From JBEIFW01 sp044370695 (GTDB lineage: Bacteria; Actinomycetota; Acidimicrobiia; Acidimicrobiales; Ilumatobacteraceae): DNA of 35,736 nucleotides. The notes below the pieces were generated by a model. That model made no database searches and had not been told where the DNA came from. It worked only from the letters and a program-made list of their open reading frames with translations. Position 1 is the stretch's first letter. Each line of letters starts with the position of its first letter. A program made the translations under genes and the position numbers. This document shows positions 24,648-31,817 of this stretch, piece by piece. The stretch is from assembly GCA_044370695.1 (NCBI GenBank), contig JBILVB010000023.1, forward strand, positions 1 through 35,736, given 5' to 3'.

Positions 24648-25135
24648 TGCTCGCCCCCGACGACGCTGCCGAGCGGCCGCTTCCCGCAGGCCTACTGCTG
24701 GCGCCGCTCTGGCGTCGGTTGTTGGCTCGGCTCGTCGACGAGGTGCCGTTCCTCGCCGTGCAGGTGCTCGGCGTGGTCCTCCTCGGCGACGTCCGGATCG
24801 ACGACGAGGGGATCGCCGTCGACCAACCCCTCGGCGTCGTGCTCGGCGTGGTGGCGCTCGGGGTCGTCTACGAGACGGTCCTGGTCGCCTGGCGGGGCGC
24901 CACCCTCGGCAAGCTCCTGTTCGACCTCGTCGTGGTGCGCGCCGACAGCGGCCGCCGTCCGGACCGGCACCAGGCGGCGTTGCGCGCCCTCGTACCGGCC
25001 GCTCTCGGGGCCGTGCCCGTCCTCGGACCGGCGTTGGCGCTCGGGGCCATGAGCTGGGCGGTGTGGTCACCGTTGCGCCAAGGCCTCCACGATCGTGCCG
25101 CCGGCACGCTCGTGGTGTTGGACCCGGATCGCTGA
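24647..25135 (+). CDS. RDD family membrane protein
   Basis: A 162-residue integral membrane protein. The Arg-Asp pair that names the RDD family is seen as RLVDEV (28-33), and the conserved TLGKLLFDLVVVR (86-98) and RQGLHDRAAGTLVV (144-157) are typical. Hydrophobic segments lie at about 33-47, 62-80 and 113-142. Family members have been linked to Na+/H+ transport in one halophile but are mostly uncharacterised. GTG 24647 overlaps the TAG of the upstream flavoprotein by one base, so the two are translationally coupled; a membrane partner for the reductase is conceivable but unproven. Confidence 0.88.
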   Translation: MLAPDDAAERPLPAGLLLAPLWRRLLARLVDEVPFLAVQVLGVVLLGDVRIDDEGIAVDQPLGVVLGVVALGVVYETVLVAWRGATLGKLLFDLVVVRADSGRRPDRHQAALRALVPAALGAVPVLGPALALGAMSWAVWSPLRQGLHDRAAGTLVVLDPDR

Positions 25136-25147
25136 GGCGCACGGCAC

Positions 25148-25164
25148 GCGCCGGGGCCCGGCGC
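25148..25164. terminator. Perfect inverted repeat between convergent genes
   Basis: GCGCCGGG-G-CCCGGCGC is an 8+1+8 perfect inverted repeat able to form a 7-base-pair stem with a 3-base loop. It fills most of the 35-base gap between the convergent RDD and K+-channel genes, with no T-tract. Confidence 0.45.
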
Positions 25165-25170
25165 TGCCGT

Positions 25171-26178
25171 TCAGCGTTCTCCGGTACGCAACCGCTCGAT
25201 GGACGCCGGGGGGCCGAGGGCGACCACGACGTCCCCCGGCCCGAGCGGCCCGTCGATCTCGTGCCATCGCCGCATGCCGTGCTCGGAGCGCAGGCCGAGC
25301 AGCACCACGCCGGGCAGATCGGTCGCAATCGACGCCGGGAACCGTCCCGCCCACGGCGAGCCGGGTGCGACCTCGATCTCGGCGACGCGTAGACCCCACT
25401 CCGGGAGATCCTGTACGCCGACGACTCGGGCATCGACCGCCGAGACGGCCAGCCCCGAGCCGAACTCGTCGTACGGGTTGCGGATCACGTCCGCCCCGGC
25501 CTTGAGCAGCCGGGTGCACCATCGCTGGTCCTCCACCCGGGCCACGATCCGCAGGCTCGGGCACAGGGCGCGCGCCGACAGCACCACCACGAGGTTGGTG
25601 GCGTCCTCGGGGGCAGCGCTGACCAGCGCCGAGGCCCGGTCGATGCGTGCGGCCAGCAGGGTCTCGTCCTGCTCGGCGTCGCCGTGGACGGCGACGAACC
25701 CCTGCCGGCGTAGGTCCTCCACCAGGGATTCGTCTCGGTCGATCACGACGCAGCCGGTGCCGTCACGTCGCAGCGCCGCGGTGACCGCACGGCCGACCCG
25801 CCCGTGGCCGACGACGATCACGTGGTCGCGCAGGCGGTCGAGCACGCGCGCCATCCTGTTCGCTCGTACGGCCCGCGTCAGATCTCCCGACGCGATCAGT
25901 GCGCTGAGCGTGACGAACCCGTGCACGGCCAGGGCGAACCCGGTGGCGATCAGGCCGATCGTGAACACCCGCCCGGCGGTGTCGAGCGGGTGGGTCTCGC
26001 CGTAGCCGACGGTCCCGAGCGTGATCGCCGTCATGTAGAGCGCGTCGAACCACCCGTACCCCTCGAGGACGCGGTACCCGACGACGGCGACCGTCACGAC
26101 CACCGCCAGTTCGATGAGCACCCAGCGCAGGCGGCCGAGCACCAGCCCGACGATCGAGCGGCGCCCGGCGGCCGGCAC
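25171..26178 (-). CDS. Potassium channel with RCK/TrkA domains
   Basis: A 335-residue two-transmembrane K+ channel subunit. The first membrane helix is at about 16-35, the pore helix leads to the selectivity filter TVGYGE at 56-61, and the second helix is at about 71-96. An RCK/TrkA-N nucleotide-binding domain follows, with GHGRVG at 124-129, an acidic residue ending the second strand (VVIDRDE) and GDAEQDETL, then a TrkA-C-like domain from about 250 (WGLRVAEIEVAPGSPWAG). This is the MthK/Kch-like tetrameric plan, gated by a cytosolic ligand such as nucleotide or Ca2+. GTG 26178 begins three bases after the carboxylase stop, so the two are probably one transcript, an odd pairing. Confidence 0.92.
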   Translation of the reverse strand: MPAAGRRSIVGLVLGRLRWVLIELAVVVTVAVVGYRVLEGYGWFDALYMTAITLGTVGYGETHPLDTAGRVFTIGLIATGFALAVHGFVTLSALIASGDLTRAVRANRMARVLDRLRDHVIVVGHGRVGRAVTAALRRDGTGCVVIDRDESLVEDLRRQGFVAVHGDAEQDETLLAARIDRASALVSAAPEDATNLVVVLSARALCPSLRIVARVEDQRWCTRLLKAGADVIRNPYDEFGSGLAVSAVDARVVGVQDLPEWGLRVAEIEVAPGSPWAGRFPASIATDLPGVVLLGLRSEHGMRRWHEIDGPLGPGDVVVALGPPASIERLRTGER

Positions 26179-26181
26179 CGG

Positions 26182-27960
26182 TCAGGCGATGACGACGACG
26201 ACGTCGCCGCTGCCGACGGTGTCGCCGGCGGAGACCTTGATCTCGGCGACCGTGCCGGCCTTCTCGGCGGTGATCTGGTTCTCCATCTTCATCGCTTCGA
26301 GCACGACGACGGCCTGGCCGACCTCGACGGCCTGGCCGACCTCGACGAGCACCTTCACGATCGTGCCCTGCATCGGCACCTCGACGTTGCCGCTGCCCGA
26401 CCCGCCACCGGCACCGCCGCCGCCGGCCTTGCGGGCGGCCGGCTTGCGGGCCGCCGGCGCCGAACCGGCGGCCACGGCGACGGCCGGGGCATCGGGCACC
26501 CACAGCTTCACGTCGAACCGCTTGCCGTTGACCTCGACGGTGGTACGGCGCTCCACGAGCGGCGCAGCGTCGGCCTCGGCCGGGGCCGGCGCGGCGGGCT
26601 TCTCGATGCCCGACAGGTCGAGGACCTCCTCGACCCACTTGGTGGAGTGCGTGACCGCTGCGAAGTCCGGGTGGCGCAGGATCGCCAGGTCGGCCGGGAT
26701 GGTGGTGGCGATGCCGCCGACTTCCATCTCCTCGAGCGCTCGGATCGTCCGGGCGATGGCGGTCGGACGGTCCTTGCCCCACACGATCAGCTTGCCGACG
26801 AGGTTGTCGTAGTACTGGCTGATCTCGTCGCCCGCTTCGTAGCCGCCGTCCCAGCGCACCCCGAAGCCGTGCGCCGCCCGAAGGGCGGTGATCTTGCCCG
26901 GCGACGGGAGGAACTTGCCGCCGGCGGGGTTCTCGGCGTTGATCCGCACCTCGATGGCGTGGCCGCTGCGGGCGGCGTTGACCTGCTCCTGGGTCATCGG
27001 CAAGGGCTCGCCGGAGGCGACCCGGATCTGCCACTCGACGAGGTCGATCCCGGTGATCGCCTCGGTGACGGGATGCTCGACTTGGAGGCGGGTGTTCATC
27101 TCCAGGAAGAAGAAGTCGCCGTCCTGGTAGATGAACTCGACGGTGCCGGCGTTGAAGTAGCCGACGGCCTTGCCGGCCTTGATCGCGGCCTCGCCCATCG
27201 CCGCTTCGATCCCGGGTGCGAGCGCCGGGGCGGGGGCCTCCTCGATCAGCTTCTGGTGGCGGCGCTGGGCCGAGCAGTCGCGCAGCGACACCCACACCAT
27301 GTTGCCGTGCTGGTCGCCCACGATCTGGACCTCGACGTGGCGGGGCCAGGTGAGGTAGCGCTCGACGTAGATCTCGTCGCGCCCGAAGAAGGCCTTGGCC
27401 TCCCGCTTGGCCGAATCCATGGCGTCGGCCACGTCGGCGGCCGAGCGCACGACCTTCATGCCGCGCCCGCCGCCGCCGAATGCCGCCTTGATCGCGACCG
27501 GCCAGCCGTGCTCGTCGCCGAACGCAGCGATCTCCTCGGCCGAGTGCACGAACTCCGTCGTGCCGGGCACGATCGGTGCGCCGCCGCGCAGCGCCGCCTT
27601 CCGGGACGACACCTTGTCGCCCATCTCGTCGATCGCCGCGGGCGGCGGGCCGATGAAGCTGACGCCCCGCTCGGTGATCGCCCGGGCGAAATCGGCGTTC
27701 TCGGAGAAGAACCCGTAGCCGGGATGCACCCCGTCGGCGCCCGAGCGTTCGATGGCGTCGAGGATCGCCGCGGTGTTCAGGTAGCTCTCGGCCGCCGTCG
27801 ACCCGCCGAGTGCGTACGCCTCGTCGGCCAGACGCACGTGGAGTGCGTTGCGGTCGAGTTCGGAGTACACCGCCACGGTGGCGATACCGAGCTCCCGGCA
27901 GGCTCGGATCACACGGACGGCGATCTCGCCCCGGTTGGCGATGAGGATCTTGCGCAGCAC
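26182..27960 (-). CDS. Acetyl-/propionyl-CoA carboxylase alpha subunit (biotin carboxylase + BCCP)
   Basis: A 592-residue protein. Biotin carboxylase occupies about 1-445 (start RKILIANRGEIAVRVIRA, ATP glycine loop GGGGRGMKVV, EMNTRLQVEHPVTE). A linker rich in Ala, Lys and Gly (about 500-525) leads to the biotinyl domain with EAMKMEN, biotinylated at Lys558. This fused form is the actinobacterial AccA-type alpha subunit, which carboxylates biotin for an AccD-type carboxyltransferase that makes malonyl- or methylmalonyl-CoA. No carboxyltransferase gene is in the window. GTG 27960 gives the family's usual first residues. It has no ribosome site and lies 19 bases from the divergent biotin ligase start. 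The frame stays open far upstream, but that part overlaps other genes and is not coding. Confidence 0.93.
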   Translation of the reverse strand: MLRKILIANRGEIAVRVIRACRELGIATVAVYSELDRNALHVRLADEAYALGGSTAAESYLNTAAILDAIERSGADGVHPGYGFFSENADFARAITERGVSFIGPPPAAIDEMGDKVSSRKAALRGGAPIVPGTTEFVHSAEEIAAFGDEHGWPVAIKAAFGGGGRGMKVVRSAADVADAMDSAKREAKAFFGRDEIYVERYLTWPRHVEVQIVGDQHGNMVWVSLRDCSAQRRHQKLIEEAPAPALAPGIEAAMGEAAIKAGKAVGYFNAGTVEFIYQDGDFFFLEMNTRLQVEHPVTEAITGIDLVEWQIRVASGEPLPMTQEQVNAARSGHAIEVRINAENPAGGKFLPSPGKITALRAAHGFGVRWDGGYEAGDEISQYYDNLVGKLIVWGKDRPTAIARTIRALEEMEVGGIATTIPADLAILRHPDFAAVTHSTKWVEEVLDLSGIEKPAAPAPAEADAAPLVERRTTVEVNGKRFDVKLWVPDAPAVAVAAGSAPAARKPAARKAGGGGAGGGSGSGNVEVPMQGTIVKVLVEVGQAVEVGQAVVVLEAMKMENQITAEKAGTVAEIKVSAGDTVGSGDVVVVIA

Positions 27961-27979
27961 GGGCAGGAATGATGGTGGC
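27961..27979. promoter_or_regulatory. 19-base divergent start gap between carboxylase and biotin ligase
   Basis: Only 19 bases separate the two start codons. The central ATGAT is read as AATGAT (27968-27973) on the plus strand, six bases before GTG 27980, and as CATCAT on the minus strand, eight bases before GTG 27960. Both are imperfect TANNNT words (second A and last T kept), so overlapping back-to-back -10 elements with leaderless starts are possible. AGGA at 27965-27968 is a weak ribosome site for the ligase. Confidence 0.3.
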
Positions 27980-28738
27980 GTGACCGGCGCCGCCGCCACT
28001 CCCACCGGCCGTTTGTGCCCGCCGACGTTCGAGGTCCGCCGGGTCCTCGAGACCGGTTCCACCAACACCGACCTCGTCGCTGCCGCCCGGGGCGGGGCGC
28101 CGGCCGGGCTCGTGCTCGTCGCCGGGCACCAGTCGGCGGGACGCGGCCGGCTCGGGCGGAGCTGGTCCGCGCCGCCGGGATCGGCGTTGCTGTGCTCGGT
28201 CCTGCTGCGACCCTCGCTCGCCCCCGAGGAGCTGCACCGCTGCACGCAAGCCGTCGCCGTCGCCGCCGCCCGGGCCTGCGAGGCGGTGGCCGGGGTGCGC
28301 CCGGACCTCAAATGGCCCAACGACCTGCTCGTCGGCCCCGCCAAGCTGGCGGGTGTGCTCGCCGAGTCCGTGCTCGGCCCGCAGGGGGTGGAGGCCGTCG
28401 TGGTCGGTATCGGCCTGAACGTCACCCGTGCGGCACCGCCGCCCGAAGCCGGCGCTGCGGCGACCAGCCTCGAACACCACGCCGGCCGGCCCCCGGGGCT
28501 CGACACCCTGCTCGAGCGGTTCCTCGCCGAGCTGGCCGGTATCGAGCTCGACACCTTGGCCGCGCAGTACCGCGCCCGTCTGGCGACGCTCGGAACCCGG
28601 GTGCGGGTGCAACGCCCCGGCGGCGACCTCGTGGGGACTGCGGTGGACGTCCGCTCCTCGGGCGCGCTCGTGGTACGCGACGACGACGGGGACCACGAGG
28701 TGCTCGCCGGCGACGTGACACATCTCCGTCCCGCCTGA
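27980..28738 (+). CDS. birA: Biotin--[acetyl-CoA-carboxylase] ligase
   Basis: A 252-residue biotin protein ligase without an N-terminal DNA-binding domain (class I), so it should biotinylate but not repress. The biotin/ATP loop GRGRLGR is at 54-60, followed by SWSAPPGSAL, KWPNDLL at 111-117 and KLAGVLAES with the catalytic lysine region; a C-terminal SH3-like cap (GTRVRVQRPGGDLVGTAVDV) ends the chain. Its substrate, the EAMKMEN lysine, is encoded by the divergent neighbour. GTG 27980 is chosen because upstream in-frame starts would lie inside the carboxylase gene. High confidence. Confidence 0.93.
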   Translation: MTGAAATPTGRLCPPTFEVRRVLETGSTNTDLVAAARGGAPAGLVLVAGHQSAGRGRLGRSWSAPPGSALLCSVLLRPSLAPEELHRCTQAVAVAAARACEAVAGVRPDLKWPNDLLVGPAKLAGVLAESVLGPQGVEAVVVGIGLNVTRAAPPPEAGAAATSLEHHAGRPPGLDTLLERFLAELAGIELDTLAAQYRARLATLGTRVRVQRPGGDLVGTAVDVRSSGALVVRDDDGDHEVLAGDVTHLRPA

Positions 28739-28774
28739 GCCGCGACCCTCCCGGACATCGGGGGATCGCCTCGG

Positions 28775-28780
28775 TAGGGT
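28775..28780 (+). promoter_or_regulatory. Candidate -10 box TAGGGT for the LCP gene
   Basis: TAGGGT ends eight bases before GTG 28789. The overlapping AGGGTGA could instead act as a ribosome site at a good distance, so this short word has two possible roles. Confidence 0.35.
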
Positions 28781-28788
28781 GACCAGCC

Positions 28789-30135
28789 GTGCTGGTCGAG
28801 CTTCCCTTCCGGCGGCGGCGTTCTCGGCTGCTGGTGCGGTTGGGCACCGCCGGGGCCCTCGTGGTCGTCTCGGCGGTGTCGGTGGCCGTTGCGGGCGGTG
28901 CCTACGTCGACCAGCGCGCCGGCGAGGTGGTCCGCGTCGACACCGGCGATGCGCTCGACTCCGCCGACGCGGCGCCGGCGGCCAGCACCGTGCCGGGGGC
29001 GCCGGCGAGCTCGGGGGCGCCCGTCGTGACGCTGCCCGACCTCGACGCGGCGGCGGCCCGGGGGCCTGTCGACGTCGAGAACTACCTGATCGTCGGGTCC
29101 GACACGCGGGTCGGGTCCGACCCGACCTCGGTCGATTTCGGGGGCATCGGTCCGACCGGTGCGGAGGCCGACGGGCAGCGCTCCGACACGATGATGGTGT
29201 TGCGCTACGACCCCAAGTCCCGGAGTGGGGCGCTGCTGTCGATCCCTCGGGACCTGTGGGTCACCCGGGCCGACACCGGTCGCAAGGACAAGATCAACGG
29301 GGCGTTCAACGGCGGACCGCAGGCGCTCATCAAGACCGTGCGCGACGCGCTCGGGATCCCGGTGAACCACTACGTGCAGGTCGACTTCTCGGGGTTCAAG
29401 CGGATGGTCGACGCCCTCGGTGGCATCGCGGTGCCGTTCGACCGGTACCTCTACGACAAGCAGACCGGCTTCGAGGTGACCAAACCCGGGTGTGTGCGCC
29501 TCGACGGGCTGCGAGCGCTCCAGTACGTGCGCAGCCGGCACCTCCAGACCGTCGACAATCGCGGTCGCTACCGCGACGTCGACGGCACCGGCGACCTCGG
29601 CCGCATCGACCGCCAGCAGGCCTTCATCGCTCGGCTGCTGTCCAAGGCGATCCGGGTGGCCTCCTCGGACCCGCTGTCGATCGCCCGGATGCTCGACGCC
29701 GCGTCGTCGTCGGTGCAGGTGGACAAGGGGGTCGATCTCATCGCGCTCGCCGGGCAGTTCCGCCGGATCTCGACGGGTGCGCTGACGACCTACACGCTCC
29801 CCGGGTTCGACCGCACGGTCAACGGGCTCGCCGTGCTCGTGCTCGACAATGCGAACTCCCGGCCGATCCTCGACTTCTTCGCCGGGCGCACCACGGTCGC
29901 CCCGCCGAGCGACGGCGTCGCCGCGCTGGCGGTCGCCCCCGAGGCCGCCCCGGCCCCCAGCGCCGCACCGGCTCCGGCGAGCCCCGGGGCCAAGGCGCCG
30001 GCGACGACGGCTGCGGCCACGACGGCTGCGGCCACGACGGCTGCGGCCACGACGGCCGCTGCGGCGGTCGGCCCTGCCGTCACCGGCCCGGCCGGGGGGT
30101 ACCTGCCCGTCGCAGCGGGCGCATGCGACCCGTGA
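28789..30135 (+). CDS. LytR-CpsA-Psr (LCP) family cell-wall glycopolymer ligase
   Basis: A 448-residue protein. One membrane helix at about 18-38 follows a basic cytoplasmic start, and the rest is outside. The LCP domain runs from about 97 to 300: the first conserved strand (NYLIVGSDTR), RSDTMM (131-136), SIPRDLW (151-157), KINGAFN, and YVRSRH followed by RYRDVDGTGDLGRIDRQQAF. The arginine and aspartate residues that bind the polyprenyl pyrophosphate are kept. These enzymes move secondary glycopolymers from lipid carrier to peptidoglycan. The tail after about 390 is Ala/Pro/Thr-rich, with TTAAA repeats. GTG 28789 begins the dTDP-rhamnose cluster, 33 bases before rmlA, which suits a role in attaching a rhamnose-containing polymer. 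Confidence 0.92.
   Translation: MLVELPFRRRRSRLLVRLGTAGALVVVSAVSVAVAGGAYVDQRAGEVVRVDTGDALDSADAAPAASTVPGAPASSGAPVVTLPDLDAAAARGPVDVENYLIVGSDTRVGSDPTSVDFGGIGPTGAEADGQRSDTMMVLRYDPKSRSGALLSIPRDLWVTRADTGRKDKINGAFNGGPQALIKTVRDALGIPVNHYVQVDFSGFKRMVDALGGIAVPFDRYLYDKQTGFEVTKPGCVRLDGLRALQYVRSRHLQTVDNRGRYRDVDGTGDLGRIDRQQAFIARLLSKAIRVASSDPLSIARMLDAASSSVQVDKGVDLIALAGQFRRISTGALTTYTLPGFDRTVNGLAVLVLDNANSRPILDFFAGRTTVAPPSDGVAALAVAPEAAPAPSAAPAPASPGAKAPATTAAATTAAATTAAATTAAAAVGPAVTGPAGGYLPVAAGACDP
30004..30048 (+). repeat. Three perfect 15-base tandem repeats in the LCP tail
   Basis: ACGACGGCTGCGGCC occurs three times in a row (30004, 30019, 30034), with a partial fourth copy after it. It encodes TTAAA repeats in the extracellular tail. 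The unit keeps the reading frame. Confidence 0.9.
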
Positions 30136-30153
30136 CGCCATGACGGCGCCTGC

Positions 30154-30159
30154 TAGAAC
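30154..30159 (+). promoter_or_regulatory. Possible -10-like TAGAAC before rmlA
   Basis: TAGAAC ends nine bases before GTG 30169. It lacks the final T of TANNNT and no ribosome site is visible, so an internal promoter for the rml genes is only a weak possibility. Confidence 0.2.
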
Positions 30160-30168
30160 GATCCACTC

Positions 30169-31248
30169 GTGAAAGGTCTCATCCTCGCGGGCGGTGCCGG
30201 CACCCGGTTGCGGCCGATCACCCACACGAGCGCCAAGCAGCTGGTGCCGGTGGCCAACAAGCCGATCCTGTTCTACGGCATCGAGGCGATGGCCTCGGCG
30301 GGAATCGTCGAGATCGGGATCATCGTCGGCGACACCCGGGCCGAGGTGATGGATGCGGTCGGTGACGGCTCGCGCTTCGGGGTGTCGGTCACCTACCTCC
30401 CGCAGGATGCGCCGCTCGGTCTGGCGCACTGCGTGCTCATCGCCCGCGAGTTCCTCGGTGACGACGACTTCGTCATGTACCTGGGTGACAACCTGCTCGA
30501 GCAGGACCTCGGGGCGTTCGTGCAGCGGTTCGAGCAGGAGCGTGACGCCCTGCCGCCGGCGATCGCGCAGATCCTGCTCAAGCAAGTCCCCGACCCGCAC
30601 CGGTTCGGGATCGCCGAGCTCGACGCCGAGGGCAACGTGGTGCGGCTCGTCGAGAAGCCCGCCGATCCGCCGTCGGACCTCGCGCTGGTCGGCGTCTACC
30701 TGTTCGATCCCACCATCCACGAGGCCGTGCGGGCGATCGCCCCGTCGCCTCGTGGGGAGCTCGAGATCACCGACGCGATCCAGTGGCTGATCGAGCAGGG
30801 TCATCGGGTGCGCATGGAGCTGCTGACCGGCTGGTGGATCGACACCGGCAAGCTCACCCCGCTGCTCGAGGCCAACCGGCTGTTGCTCGAGAAGGTCGAG
30901 ACGCGCGTGGACGGCGACGTCGACGACGCCTCCGTACTCGACGGCCGCGTCGTGATCGAGCCCGGCGCCCGGCTCGTCAACTCGACCGTCCGTGGGCCGG
31001 TCGTCATCGGCGCCGGTGCCCGGATCGTCGACAGCTTCATCGGGCCCTACTCGGCCATCGCGGCCGGCTGCGAGGTGGTCAACAGCGAGGTCGAGCATTC
31101 GGTCGTGATGGAGCGCAGCCGTATCCTCGACATCCCGCGGCTCGAGGACTCCTTGATCGGCCGCGAGGCGGTCGTGAGCCGCACCCAACGCCGGCCTCGT
31201 GCGCTGCGGCTCATGGTCGGGGACCACTGCCAGATCGATGCGGAGTAG
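30169..31248 (+). CDS. rmlA: Glucose-1-phosphate thymidylyltransferase, long form
   Basis: A 359-residue sugar nucleotidyltransferase making dTDP-glucose from dTTP and glucose-1-phosphate. The signature GGAGTRLRP is at 8-16, then LVPVANKPILFY, YLGDN and FGIAELD, with VEKP as the catalytic lysine region. After the nucleotidyltransferase domain (about 1-235) a left-handed beta-helix of hexapeptide repeats covers about 250-345 (VVIEPGARLVNSTVRGPVVI and onward). This is the long StrD-like form, about 65 residues longer than the short RmlA of enterobacteria. It is followed by the other three dTDP-rhamnose genes in the order C, B, D. Function is confident; the role of the beta-helix is unknown. Confidence 0.92.
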   Translation: MKGLILAGGAGTRLRPITHTSAKQLVPVANKPILFYGIEAMASAGIVEIGIIVGDTRAEVMDAVGDGSRFGVSVTYLPQDAPLGLAHCVLIAREFLGDDDFVMYLGDNLLEQDLGAFVQRFEQERDALPPAIAQILLKQVPDPHRFGIAELDAEGNVVRLVEKPADPPSDLALVGVYLFDPTIHEAVRAIAPSPRGELEITDAIQWLIEQGHRVRMELLTGWWIDTGKLTPLLEANRLLLEKVETRVDGDVDDASVLDGRVVIEPGARLVNSTVRGPVVIGAGARIVDSFIGPYSAIAAGCEVVNSEVEHSVVMERSRILDIPRLEDSLIGREAVVSRTQRRPRALRLMVGDHCQIDAE

Positions 31249-31256
31249 GTGGAGCC

Positions 31257-31817
31257 ATGGCTGTCGTGACCGAGTCCGAGGTGATCTCCGGGGTGTGGCT
31301 CGTCGAGCCGCAGATCCACGGCGACCAGCGCGGGTTGTTCATCGAGACCTACCGGCGGGAGTGGTTCCCGAACGGTCGGGAGATGCTGCAGGGCAACCGG
31401 GCGAACCGCCAGCGCGGCGCGCTCGTCGGTCTGCACTACCACCTCCACCAGGCCGACTACTGGTACGTGCCGGTGGGCCTGGCGCGCGTCGTGCTGCACG
31501 ACCTGCGCGAGGGCGGACCGACCGACGGCGCGACGCTGTGCCTCGACCTGTCCGGTGAGAACCACAAGGGCGTGTTCATCCCGCCCGGTGTCGCCCACGG
31601 GTTCGCGGCCCTCACCGACATGGTGATCACCTATCTCGTCGACGGGTACTACAACCCCACCGACGAACTGGGGGTGGCCTGGGACGACCCCGACGTCGCC
31701 GCCGACTGGGGGATCACCGAACCGGTGCTGTCCGAGCGGGACAAGGCCAACCCGCGGCGGGCCGACATCGCGCAGCGGGTGCGCCCGTTCTGGCCGATGC
31801 GGACCGGAGGCCGGTGA
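31257..31817 (+). CDS. rmlC: dTDP-4-dehydrorhamnose 3,5-epimerase family protein
   Basis: A 186-residue cupin-fold epimerase, third step of dTDP-L-rhamnose synthesis. RGLFIETYR (family RGxFxExY) and GLHYHLHQADYWYV, whose first histidine is the catalytic base, are followed by PPGVAHGFAAL and by YYNPTDELGVAWDDPD with the catalytic Tyr region. The HYH-LHQADYW variant differs from enterobacterial RmlC (usually LRGLHYQ), so epimerisation at only one position cannot be excluded. ATG 31257 has GGTGGAG just upstream and follows rmlA by eight bases. Its stop overlaps the rmlB start (GTGA), so expression is coupled. Confidence 0.87.
   Translation: MAVVTESEVISGVWLVEPQIHGDQRGLFIETYRREWFPNGREMLQGNRANRQRGALVGLHYHLHQADYWYVPVGLARVVLHDLREGGPTDGATLCLDLSGENHKGVFIPPGVAHGFAALTDMVITYLVDGYYNPTDELGVAWDDPDVAADWGITEPVLSERDKANPRRADIAQRVRPFWPMRTGGR

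Noticed and set aside
29790..30083. Val/Ala-rich minus-strand frame that looks like a membrane peptide
   Set aside because: It is the reverse reading of the TTAAA-coding repeats in the LCP tail and has no ribosome site.
26182..31227. A 1681-codon open frame on the minus strand extending far upstream of the biotin carboxylase
   Set aside because: Only the part from 27960 down matches a protein family. The rest lies antisense to birA, the LCP gene and rmlA and is low-complexity Arg/Gly/Asp sequence, a product of high GC content.
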